Positions 55,685 through 64,000 of a DNA stretch of 64,000 bases are shown piece after piece (the stretch's first letter is position 1; each line of letters starts with the position of its first letter). This DNA comes from Armigeres subalbatus (taxonomy: Eukaryota > Arthropoda > Insecta > Diptera > Culicidae): contig NC_085140.1 of assembly GCF_024139115.2 (NCBI RefSeq), positions 14,701,085 through 14,765,084 of the forward strand, given 5' to 3'. The notes under the pieces are model-generated. The model was not told the DNA's origin. It worked only from the letters and a program-made list of their open reading frames with translations, and ran no database searches. The position numbers were made by a program, and so were the translations under genes.

Positions 55685-55947
55685 AAATTTCACAGAAATC
55701 TGCGATTTATTTTAAGTGTCAGAACTATTGTCTATTGTCTATTGAAAATTTGCCAGATCGGACTATGGGCTCAGACGTTATGGTCGAAATACAAAAACGC
55801 GTAGAAATAATCTCTCTTTTTCAACACTCATCTTTAGCCGATCTGTTTTCAACAAGTTTCGTTCGATGGGGATTCTTACTGTGAATTTAAATGAATGTAA
55901 ATAAGGGAGTCTATCCACCTATCAGTGCCATTTACTCTAGTGCCGTA

Positions 55948-56135
55948 TTTACAACAGGTCCTACACCTGTTCTGCCGTAATCTGAAAAAGTGACGTATGC
56001 GCCAAATTACAACATTACTAGTTTTCCATTTTTCTGTTAAAGAGCGCGATGAGTACTACTCGTTAACACCATTTTCGGAAAATGGTTAAAACGTCACTTT
56101 TTTCAGATTACGGCAGTGTTAGGACCTGTTGTAAA
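55948..56135. mobile_element. MITE with TTTACAACAGGTCCTA ends
   Basis: Left end TTTACAACAGGTCCTA and right end TAGGACCTGTTGTAAA are inverse, and subterminal TGCCGTAATCTGAAAAAGTG pairs with CACTTTTTTCAGATTACGGCA. A second inverted pair in the centre (CCATTTTTCTG with AAATGG) is weak. Confidence 0.85.
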
Positions 56136-56161
56136 TATTTTTTACTATGTTCGTATGTTAA

Positions 56162-56338
56162 GGACAAGCTCCCCTTAATCCAAATATAAATTCGCGATTT
56201 CAAGGACACCCTACTCAATACGAAAATAGCGCACAACTGCCTTTTTTATTATTACACTCATGCTATTCAATTAATAAAAATGATAGTTGTGCATTGCTTC
56301 CGAATAGAGATTAAAATTTGGGTTCCGGGAGTCTTGTC
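56162..56338. mobile_element. TTAA MITE related to 39,353
   Basis: TTAA at 56,158-56,161 and 56,339-56,342. The ends GGACAAG and CTTGTCT are inverse, and the centre contains GCGCACAACTGC and GATAGTTGTGCATTGCTTCC, matching the core of the element at 39,353. It is an older or divergent member of that family. Confidence 0.7.
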
Positions 56339-56342
56339 TTTA

Positions 56343-56869
56343 AAGAAGAATCGTACTTCCCGACTGTTTAAAAACTAAAATGTCCTGCGTACTATTAAAA
56401 CCGGGTTTATTTTTATTGCTTTTATTTTTCGCCGGTCCATTTCCTCCCGAAGACAACCGGTGATGCCAGGAAGACGACTCCAATTGAGCCCAAAATATTT
56501 TACGCATCAACACATGCACTGAGCCTACAGCTACCAAAGAAAGGCGTGACCAGACTTTTTTTTTCGTCTTATAAAATGCTGGGAAAAAACAAGCTTTTAT
56601 TAGTTTAAATTTCAAACTAATATTTTTCGAAAAGTTTACTTTTTTGGAAATATTTTTATTTGCTACTAAGAGCTCATTCTTCTTTTGAGTCTTTAATTAT
56701 TTTTAATTTCCTTTTGCGTCTTTAATTATATTACCGTCCTAATTCAATCAATTAAAATTCATCATAAAATTTAAATAATTCAAAGTCTTGCTGCCTGCAT
56801 CATTGGTAACCTTCTTTAAGCAGCAAATCATTTGAGAACTGACAACTTACCGGCATCAGTATCAGTGTA
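56343..56869. other. Unique spacer
   Basis: A 91-codon minus-strand frame (56,340-56,615) has no motif. A+T-rich DNA follows without repeats. Confidence 0.3.
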
Positions 56870-57066
56870 CACCCGATTCTGTTTTACACGGATTTTTTTT
56901 ACACGGCCGTGTAAAAAAAATCCCACACAAAAATTTTTGCAAAGTTGCTCCATTTTGCATGGTTCGTCGAGAAACCATGAAACTTTTTTTACACGGATTT
57001 TCAAATTTTGAACTGAAAACTTTTTTTACACGGAACGCATCCTCCGTGTAAAAAAAGAATCGGGTG
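56870..57066. mobile_element. MITE with CACCCGATTCT ends and TTTACACGG repeats
   Basis: The 197-bp element begins CACCCGATTCTGTTTTACAC and ends GTAAAAAAAGAATCGGGTG, with TA at both sides. The word TTTTTTTACACGGA recurs four times in both orientations, so several alternative hairpins are possible. It is a TA-target, Tc1/pogo-type non-autonomous element. Confidence 0.88.
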
Positions 57067-57402
57067 TAATCCACAATCTTTGAGTCGAACGAATATAAAT
57101 ACCGGGATATTCAATAACAAGTATTTAAATGTTAAGACTTCTTGTCGATTTTTCAATTTTTTACAGTTCAAATAGTAATCAATTTCGTCCAGAAAAAATA
57201 ATGCCAAGCTTGATACTTAATATAGCAGCCATTGAAATAAGCCTTTCCAGTTTCCTGGGAAAACTGCTAAAAAAATCAGTCTTGTTCAAATTTGCTGGAT
57301 GTTAATGCGCCATCCACCCTTTGCACAATTCCATTCCCTACACTTAATTCCACGCACCAAGGGCAGAAAATAAATTGTTAGCGAAGATTTATTTATTTAT
57401 CA

Positions 57403-58990
57403 TCAGACTAAGGCCGGAGTGGCCTGTGCTGCACATAAAAGACTTCTCCATTCAGCTCGGTTCATGGCTGCACTTCGCCAACCACGCAGTCTGCGGAGGG
57501 TCCGCAAGTCGTCCTCCACCTGATCGATCCACCTTGCCCGCTGTGCACCTCGCCTTCTTGTTCCCGTCGGATCGTTGTCGAGAACCATTTTCACCGGATT
57601 ACTGTCCGACATTCTGGCTACGTGCCCGGCCCAGTCTTCCGATTTTCGCGGTGTGAACGATGGATGGTTCTCCCAACAGCTGATGCAACTCGTGGTTCAT
57701 TCGCCTCCTCCACGTACCATCCGCCATCTGCAACCCACCATAGATGGTACGCAACACTTTCCTTTCGAAAACTCCCAGTGCGCGTTGGTCCTCCATGAGC
57801 ATCGTCCAGATCTCGTGTCCGTAGAGAACTACCGGTCTAATAAGCGTTTTGTAGATAGTCAGTTTGGTACGGCAGCGAACTCTATTCGATCGAAGCGTCT
57901 TGCGGAGTCTAAAGTACGTACGATTTCCAGCCACTATGCGTCTCCGAATTTCTCTGCTGGTATCGTTATCGGCGGTCACCAGTGAGCCCAAGTACATGAA
58001 TTCTTCAACCACCTCGATTTCGTCACCACCGATAGAAACTCGTGGTGGGTGGCTCACATTGACCTCTCTTGAGCCTCTTCCTATCATGTACTTCGTCTTC
58101 GACGTGTTGATGACTAGTCCAATCCGTTTAGCTTCGCTTTTCAGTCTGATGTAGGCTTCCTCCATCCTCTCAAAGTTACGTGCCATGATATCAATGTCGT
58201 CGGCGAAACCAAATAACTGGACGGACTTCGTGAAAATCGTACCACTCGTGTCAATCCCTGCCCTTCGTATTACTCCCTCCAAAGCGATGTTGAATAGCAG
58301 ACACGAAAGACCATCACCTTGCCGTAACCCTCTACGGGTTTCCAAGGGACTCGAGAATGCCCCTGCAACCCGAACTACGCACATCACCCGATCCATCGTC
58401 GCCTTGATCAATCGTATCAGTTTATCCGGAAATCCGTTTTCGTGCATTAGCTGCCATAGCTGGTCCCGATCGATTGTATCATATGCGGCTTTGAAGTCGA
58501 TAAATAGATGATGTGGGGGCACGTTGTATTCGCGACATTTCTGCAATACCTGACGTATGGCGAACACCTGGTCTGTGGTAGAGCGTTCACCCATAAATCC
58601 CGCCTGGTACTGCCCCACGAACTCTCTTGCAATTGGTGTTAGTCGGCGGCATAAAATTTGGGAGAGTACCTTGTAGGCGGCGTTCAGCAATGTGATTGCG
58701 CGGTAGTTGCTACAATCCAGCTTATCGCCCTTTCTGACACCTTCCATCCACTCCTGCGGCAGAACTTCCTACTCCCAAACCTTGGTAATCACCCAGTGCA
58801 GCGCTCTAGCCAGTGCTTCACCACCGTGTTTAAACAGCTCTCCTGATAGTTGGTCAACTCCAGGGGCTTTGTTGTTTTTCAGCCGGCCGATCTTCTCCTG
58901 GATTTCCTGGAGATTCGGAGCCGGAAGTAGCATGTCCTACGCGCGTGCTCCTAGGTTCATTACCATACCGCCACTGTTATCTGCCATATC
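57403..58990 (-). pseudogene. RTE reverse transcriptase and C-terminal domain
   Basis: From about 58,990 the product reads WRQHYEEHLNG, then after a stop IQEKIGRLKNNKAPGVDQLS, then, after another, VLPQEWMEGVRKGDKLDCSN. RT motifs: NYRAITLLNAAYKVLSQIL, QAGFMGERSTTDQVFAI, FIDFKAAYDTIDR (catalytic Asp), RRGLRQGDGLSCLLFNIALE, GFADDIDIMARN (FADD pair) and MYLGSLVTADND. The C-terminal part has the GHVARM-like and GAQRARWIDQVEDDLR motifs after a frameshift. Catalytic residues are intact. Confidence 0.92.
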
Positions 58991-59031
58991 GCCATTCAAG
59001 TGCTCTTCATAGTGCTGCCGCCACCTTTGGA

Positions 59032-60417
59032 TCACCTCCGCTCGATCGTAGGAAGGTTCCCGTTTATGTCCTTACACATATCGGGCTGTGGCACGTTTAA
59101 CTTCTCATAGAACTTTCGTGCGTTATTAGCGCGGTACAGTTCCTCCGTCACTTCACGGTCTCGATCTTCCTGCTGGCGCTTTTTCCTCCGGAAAATCGAG
59201 TTTTGTCTGTTCCGCGCCCGTTTGTATCGTGCCTCGTTCGCCCTCGTGGGGTGTTGCAGAAATCTCGCCCATGCTGCATTCTTCTCCTCAACTAACTGCT
59301 CACATTCGCCGTCATACCAGTCGTTTCTCTGATCCGGAGCCACCGTGCCTAGTGCAGCGGTTGCGGTGCTTCCAATGGCGGATCGAATATCTCTCCAGCC
59401 ATCTTCAAGAGATGCTGCGCCTAGCTGCTCTTCCGTTGGGAGTGCCACTTCCAGCTGCTGCGCGTAGTCTTGGGCTAGTCTACCGTCTTGTAGCCGCCCA
59501 ATGTTAAGCCGCGGCGGACGACTCCGACGCGTGTTGATCACCGTCGAGAGTTTTGAGCGCAGACATGCTGCGACGAGGTAGTGGTCGGATTCAATATTCG
59601 CACTGCGGTAAGTGCGTACGTTCGTGATGTCGGAGAAGAATTTACCGTCGAATAGAACGTGGTCGATTTGGTTTTCCGTTACTTGATTAGGTAATTTCTA
59701 TGTGGCCTTGTGGATATTCTTGCGGGGGAAGAAAGTGCTTCGGACTACCATTCCGCGGGAGGCTGCAAAGTATATGCATCGTTGGCCGTTGTCGTTCGAT
59801 ACGGTATGCAGACTGTCCGGTCCGATGACCGGTCTATACATTTCCTCCCTTCCTACCTGAGCGTTCATGTCACCGATGACGATTTTGACGTCACGCAGTG
59901 GGCATCCATCGTATGTCTGCTCCAGCTGCACATAGAACGCTTCTTTCTCGTCGTCCGATCTTTCTTCGTGTGGGCAGTGCACGTTGATGATGCTATAGTT
60001 GAAGAAACGGCCTTTTATCCTCAGCTTGCACATCCTTGCGTTGATTGGCTGCCACCCAACCACGCGTTGGCGCATCTTTCCCAGCACTATGAAGCCGGTT
60101 CCCAGCTCGTTGGTGGTGCCACAGCTTTGGTAGAAGGTAGCCGCTCGATGCCCGCTTTTCCACACTTTCTGTCCTGTCCAGCAGATTTCCTGCAGCGCTA
60201 CGACATCGAAGTTGCGGGGATGTAATTCATCGTAGATTATCCTGTCGCAACCTGCGAAGCCTAGCGACTTGCAGTTCCATGTTCCAAGCTTCCAATCGTG
60301 ATCCTTTATTCGTCGCCTAGGTCGTTGCCGATTGTATCGAGTCGTATTATCTTCTATGTCGTTCGTAATAGTTGTTTTTAAAGGCGGCTTATTGGGCCTG
60401 CGCAAACCTCCTGTCAC
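59032..60417 (-). pseudogene. RTE apurinic-type endonuclease and linker
   Basis: The first frame (60,417-59,698) has LGTWNCKSLGFAG, LQEICWTG (catalytic Glu), NVHCPHEERSDDEKEAFYVQ and IGDMNAQVGREEMYRPVIG. A TAG ends it just before QIDHVLFDGKFF and ESDHYLVAACLRSKL, which carry the last catalytic Asp-His pair in the same frame. The linker (59,541-59,032) has NTRRSRPPRLNIG and an Arg/Lys/Glu-rich coiled-coil-like stretch near KRARNRQNSIFRRKKRQQED. This domain nicks the target DNA to start insertion. Confidence 0.9.
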
Positions 60418-60700
60418 GTCGGAGGGCCGTCGTGTCAGGGCTGCTTAGCGTCCCACCTAACACCAGGACTTGGGCTTGTGCGCTTTGAGCGGCACACGGT
60501 CGCTTTGGCGGAGCCTACTTTCGGATACATGCAGCTTTTTATAGAGGTTTAACAGGGCCCACTGTCAAACCCCACCACATCCTAGGCAGGCGCCACAACT
60601 CGCAGATGGCCTGGGGAGGGATCGTCAAGCCCTTGGACATAGTCCCTGCTGCCCCTAGCGAAGATCTAACAGCTAAATACGGACATCTCATCTCAACACT
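60418..60700 (-). promoter_or_regulatory. RTE 5' region
   Basis: G+C-rich sequence upstream of the endonuclease, with GGGTTTGACAGTGGGCCC-type words on the minus strand. It probably holds the internal promoter of the LINE, but no specific motif is proven and the 5' end is uncertain. Confidence 0.4.
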
Positions 60701-60761
60701 CGCTTCTCAGACTGACAATTCACATCAAGTTTTCATATAACAGATATCACCTCAAATACTC

Positions 60762-61036
60762 CTCCTTAGCCGTATGGTAAGACGCGCGGCCACAAAGCAA
60801 GACCATGCTGAGGGTGGCTGGGTTCGATTCCAGGTGCCGGTCTAGGCAATTTTCGGTTTGGAAATTGTCTCGACTTCCCTGGGCATAAAAGTATCATCGT
60901 GTTAGCCTCATGGTATACGAATGCAAAAATTGTAACTTATGGCTTAGAAACCTCGCAGTTAATAACTGTGGAAGTGCTCAATGAACACTAAGTTGCGAGG
61001 CGGCTCTGTCCCAGTGTAGGGATGTAATAATAAGAA
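60762..61036 (+). mobile_element. Feilai-like SINE, plus strand
   Basis: It starts CTCCTTAGCCGTATGGTAAG (A box) and continues GGGTTCGATTCCAGG (B box), GTCTAGGCAATTTTCGGTTT, TCGACTTCCCTGGGCATAAA, AACCTCGCAGTTAATAACTG, GGCGGCTCTGTCCCAGTG and GGATGTAATAATAAGAAGAA at the 3' end. It aligns from end to end with the copy at 44,664. The target duplication is not clear. Confidence 0.85.
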
Positions 61037-61079
61037 GAAGCCGTGGTAGTTGTGGGGTTTGAGTTAGTTACCATCAGCG

Positions 61080-61280
61080 TGTGATTATACATTAACACCT
61101 CAGCGTGTCGATCAGTGCGCAGCAAGCCATGACTCGGCCTCTTCTGGTCAGACCTCCGTGGCGTGCACACGTACCCACGGAGAGCTGCTGTCATAACAAT
61201 TCGCTCCGGCCATTTGGGGCCACACATTTTGGCGATCCTGCCAGGTTATTTGTGGGATCCTGACGCTGATTTCAAAAGGT
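61080..61280 (+). mobile_element. Possible LTR end with primer-binding site
   Basis: TTTTGGCGATCCTGCCAGG at 61,230-61,249 resembles the TGGCGA-type primer site that follows many gypsy LTRs. The upstream 150 bp are G+C-richer, as in LTR R-U5 regions. No gag or second LTR is present, so this is weak evidence. Confidence 0.3.
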
Positions 61281-61345
61281 GAGTTGAATTCAATTGTTAA
61301 TGTAATATTTAATGATTAAAAAAAACACAAGGCAATGGGTTTGTA

Positions 61346-61730
61346 TTGCTACAAAGCGCGTCTGAAAGAACGCTGTAAAATGAATTGTAGTTTGAATAAT
61401 CATAAAGAGGGTGATTCAAGACCGCTGGAAAATGGATTGTGGTTTAGAAAATCACAAAGCGCGTCTGGAAGACCGCTGGAAAATGGATTGTGGTTTGGAA
61501 AATCACAAAGCGCGTCTGGAAGACCGCTGGGAAATGGATTGTGGTTTGGAAAATCACAAAGCGCGTCTGGAAGACCGTTGTAAAATGGATTGTGATTAAG
61601 AAAATCACAAATCGTGTCTGAAAGACTGCTGGATAATGGTTTGTGGTTTGCAATACCACAAGGCGTGTCTGGGAGACTGCCGAGAAAAGGGTTGACAATC
61701 TAGAAAATCCCAAGGTGGGTCATGGAAGCA
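61346..61730. repeat. 51-bp tandem repeat, about seven units
   Basis: Units read CACAAAGCGCGTCTGGAAGA, then CCGCTGGAAAATGGATTGTG, then GTTTGGAAAAT, total 51 bp. Four central units (61,440-61,600) are nearly identical and the outer ones diverge. Because 51 is divisible by three, frames stay open through the array on both strands (17-residue peptide repeats). Confidence 0.92.
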
Positions 61731-61875
61731 TTGATTTTGGTTAAAATAAATTTAGTTTGAAATGTATAACTTGGCGACTTTAGTGTACGTGAGACTACCA
61801 GTTAAGCTAGTTCTAACGAAATCTGAGAGATATAGAAATCTATCGTATGCTGCAAAGTTGTTTGGAAGGCTTAAT
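61731..61875. other. Short spacer
   Basis: Nothing recognised. Confidence 0.3.
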
Positions 61876-61882
61876 ATATTAT

Positions 61883-62135
61883 CACAGACAAACAGACATA
61901 ACACATTGAACATTCACTCATCAAATTCATCGTCGTTTAAACACTAACGACATCTGTTGATTTCAATTAGTTGAGCAAATCGCGAACCAGATGGCGGTAG
62001 TGAGCAAACGTCAAACTCGAGCAAATCCGATGCGCGCGCCACTAGTGATCGATTGGCCAACTAATGAATATTTGAATTGACCAGTAAATCAGTGAACGAT
62101 GGAAATTTGACGAGTGTTATGTCTGTTTGTCTGTG
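61883..62135. mobile_element. MITE with CACAGACAAACAGACATAACAC ends
   Basis: The 22-bp terminal repeats start CACAGACAAACAGACATAAC and are perfect. The flanks carry the 7-bp duplication ATATTAT (61,876-61,882 and 62,136-62,142). The interior includes a GCGCGCC island and no frame. A 7- or 8-bp duplication suggests a hAT-like or related superfamily. Confidence 0.88.
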
Positions 62136-62142
62136 ATATTAT

Positions 62143-62856
62143 CTTGAATATTATTTTGGAATCTACTGACTTAGTAGTCGTAGCGGAATTACCCGTTGGA
62201 TGAGATATGTAACATTCACGAAGCTCAAAAACGTTTCCAGCATTCACAAATTGATTGTTCTCCATTCACTACATAGATCCAAATCTAATGGCTGTGATAG
62301 ATTTGTGGGACAAAAGTATGGATCAAAGTTTCGTCTTTTGCAACCCATCATTGATCAGCCCACAACCTCCCTGGGAGTCGCGGCCCACAGTTTGGAAAAA
62401 CATGTTCTAAGCGGTTGTTGCAAGTTCAACATCGATATGTTGAATGAAGGTCAGCTTTCTGGTGTCGATATGAAGGTCATCTTTCTGGTATTACTATTTA
62501 TGAAGCTGATAGTAGGATTTAATGGACGGTATGAGATATTTAGATTATAGCTACAATATAAAATGTTTCTTGTGAGATCAATACCATAACACTAGATACC
62601 AATTTAGTTTAATATTTAAAAGATACAACCTATTGACTAGCATTTCGTTGTTCTGCGATTGAAAACCACGATGATCAGACAGGTTTATTTTGGAGTTTAG
62701 TTTTCGAAGGAAATTATCGGTTTCTTAAAAACAATATGTTCATCTTCGTCTCGCGTAAATAACTTTTAAAAAAATCATTGCGTTCTATGCTAGAGAATTT
62801 TTTTTCGCCTTTTTTAATGAGAGAAGAAGGGAAATGCGGGGTTATTCAAAAGATTT
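62143..62856. other. Unique DNA, one short frame
   Basis: A 116-codon plus-strand frame (62,200-62,550) reads MRYVTFTKLKNVSSIHKLIV and so on, with no recognised motif. A+T-rich sequence follows. Confidence 0.3.
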
Positions 62857-62972
62857 TTAAAACCTGTAGACACGAAGAAAAAATTGAAAAAATGTCCATA
62901 TAATCGAGGTAAAAAGTCCAAAAATCGAAGTCCTTATAATCGAGGGTCCATATAATCGAGGTATACCTGTAG
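62857..62972 (-). mobile_element. Pogo/Tigger-like terminus
   Basis: On the minus strand it begins CTACAGGTATACCTCGATTA and carries three TCGATTATA(T/A)GGAC-like words. It matches the split element around the mariner at 53,811-55,160. Only one end is present. Confidence 0.65.
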
Positions 62973-62974
62973 TT

Positions 62975-63140
62975 TCTGTACCGCTCCAACCGACCCCGCT
63001 GCAACTGTAGGATGTACTCCGGAACTCTCTTGTTCCAGGCTTTATAGAGGAACAGCACATCCGCATGTCGGTGGTTATCCGGTAGATCCGTCTGTCTGTG
63101 GGCAGATGATCTCCAAGGATCGCGTTCCGGACCTGCGCCG
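62975..63140 (-). pseudogene. Coding-like minus-strand fragment
   Basis: The frame reads HADVLFLYKAWNKRVPEYIL and QLQRGRLERYRN, protein-like with many charged residues. I do not recognise the family. A LINE or LTR-element fragment is likely because of the neighbours. Confidence 0.3.
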
Positions 63141-63201
63141 GGCCTGTCAGAATATTATCTTGTGTCTTTTTTGGGATTGGATGCAGTTAATTTTCCTTCA
63201 C

Positions 63202-63560
63202 CTAGTTGGAAATTGATGTTGGAATCTCATTGATAGCATGTACTAATCTATCCACAATATTAATAGGACCACATTTATAGATCTGCAGATGATCAGCGGA
63301 CATGTGGTACTCGCTTTTATGCATTGCTACAAGATTATCAATATAAAAGCTGAAAAACAGCGCACTAAGACATGACCCCTGTGGAGTACCATCATAGAGT
63401 CTCCTTTCAGATGACAATTCGTTCTCGACCTCAAACGCCCGACTTCTGTTCTTGAGGAAGGATGCAATAAGATGAACTGCCATGTCATCAAAATAAACTT
63501 CGCTCCGAAGCTTTTGTAGTAGCTTGGCATGTTTCACACAATTGTAGGCTAAAGAGATCC
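63202..63560 (-). pseudogene. I-group LINE RT fragment
   Basis: The minus-strand frame has KHAKLLQKLRSEVYFDDMAV, LIASFLKNRSRAFEVENELS, then DGTPQGSCLSALFFSFYIDN (motif 4) and HMSADHLQIYKCGP, where the second catalytic Asp of ADD is His. With that substitution the polymerase is inactive. Confidence 0.8.
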
Positions 63561-63569
63561 AAGATCCAA

Positions 63570-63990
63570 GTGGTTGTACATCAGATCATGATTCCTTTCT
63601 TCACAAACCAGATCCGATCTGTTTTGTTTTTGAACACCATTGTATCCGCCAGCTTCTCACGTTCTACCATAGAATCGGGTATTTCGAATGTTTCCTTTCG
63701 TTCCGTTGGGCCAGTGTCCAATTCAACTACATCTTCCTCTGGCACTTCGATGACATTCGTCGTTCCTTCCATTGATGTTTGCCCGGATGCTGCTTCGAAG
63801 TCGATAACAACCCCGGAGTATGATTTCCGCAGTCTCTCTTGAGTATTAATTCCAGATGAATGTTCCTTCCGCTGGTTTCCTTTTTTCTTTTTTGGACACG
63901 CACCCTTACGATGACCTTCTGCTCGGCACACAAAGCATTTGTTTCTCAATTCCTGATAGAACGCGTTCCCTTCCAATTTGACACTTCCAG
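63570..63990 (-). pseudogene. LINE ORF1 / gag-like zinc-knuckle protein
   Basis: The frame of 131 codons has a CCHC knuckle, CFVCRAEGHRKGACPKKKKG (C-x2-C-x4-H-x4-C), and a Glu/Thr-rich tail containing EGTTNVIEVPEEDVVELDTG. It lies immediately upstream, on the same strand, of the RT fragment and is likely ORF1 of the same LINE with an internal deletion between. It continues beyond the window. Confidence 0.75.
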
Positions 63991-64000
63991 CTCTTTCTTA

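Larger units (their letters stand above)
57387..60700 (-). mobile_element. RTE-type LINE, near full length
   Basis: On the minus strand it runs from a 5' region (60,700-60,418) through endonuclease and RT to a very short 3' end with TGATAAATAAATAAA (57,402-57,387). The short microsatellite-like tail and one ORF with endonuclease plus RT are features of the RTE clade, to which the mosquito JAM elements belong. It is broken by stops at about 59,700, 58,937 and 58,771 and by a shift near 57,620. The copy is otherwise well preserved. Confidence 0.9.

Overview
This window looks like intergenic or intronic DNA from a mosquito, most probably an Aedes-type culicine. No host gene can be defended. The main grounds are three copies of a Feilai-like tRNA-derived SINE (18.85, 44.66 and 60.76 kb), a DD37E mariner of the mosquito type, gypsy, copia and RTE retroelements of mosquito character, and many A+T-rich MITEs. 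Almost every coding signal belongs to a transposable element, and every one of those is broken by stops, frameshifts, deletions or later insertions.

Layout, 0-25 kb: a C/A-strand minisatellite (1-1.9 kb); a snap-back tRNA-derived retroelement (2.1-2.8 kb); a mostly unique stretch (2.9-6.6 kb); a dead LINE with RNase H (6.6-7.8 kb); hairpin MITEs; a CR1/Jockey-type LINE 3' end (11.05-12.16 kb); a tRNA-headed retroelement with 22-bp target duplications (13.1-13.76 kb); unique DNA (13.8-17.2 kb); a degenerate GAATTC-rich array whose polarity reverses near 21.06 kb and which carries a 152-bp MITE, a SINE and a solo LTR (18.1-22.3 kb).

Layout, 25-41 kb: a Ty3/gypsy element with both LTRs (25,381-28,547), then a Ty1/copia element on the minus strand (29,125-38,623). 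The copia copy is the scaffold of a deep nest: a Transib-like element in pol, a 152-bp MITE in the integrase region, a 3.5-kb tRNA-headed block between gag and protease that itself holds three MITEs, a 1.2-kb element in the 5' LTR that holds a small hAT MITE, and a 2.1-kb hAT element at the LTR edge.

Layout, 41-64 kb: mostly unique DNA with SINEs, MITEs and short-period arrays; a dead ITmD37E mariner inside a pogo-like fragment (53.8-55.1 kb); a nearly full-length dead RTE-type LINE on the minus strand (57.4-60.7 kb), with a second, older fragment near 50 kb; a 51-bp tandem repeat (61.35-61.73 kb); and parts of another LINE running off the right edge.

The elements do not work together as a pathway. 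What the window records is an insertion history: target-site duplications let many insertions be ordered in time, and several breaks can be assigned a likely mechanism. I did not find a convincing new gene system. The most unusual signals are the RSS-like asymmetric Transib-type ends, the possible intron inside the gypsy reverse transcriptase, the two 152-bp MITEs that both sit on GAATTC, and the tRNA-headed retroelements of very different length.
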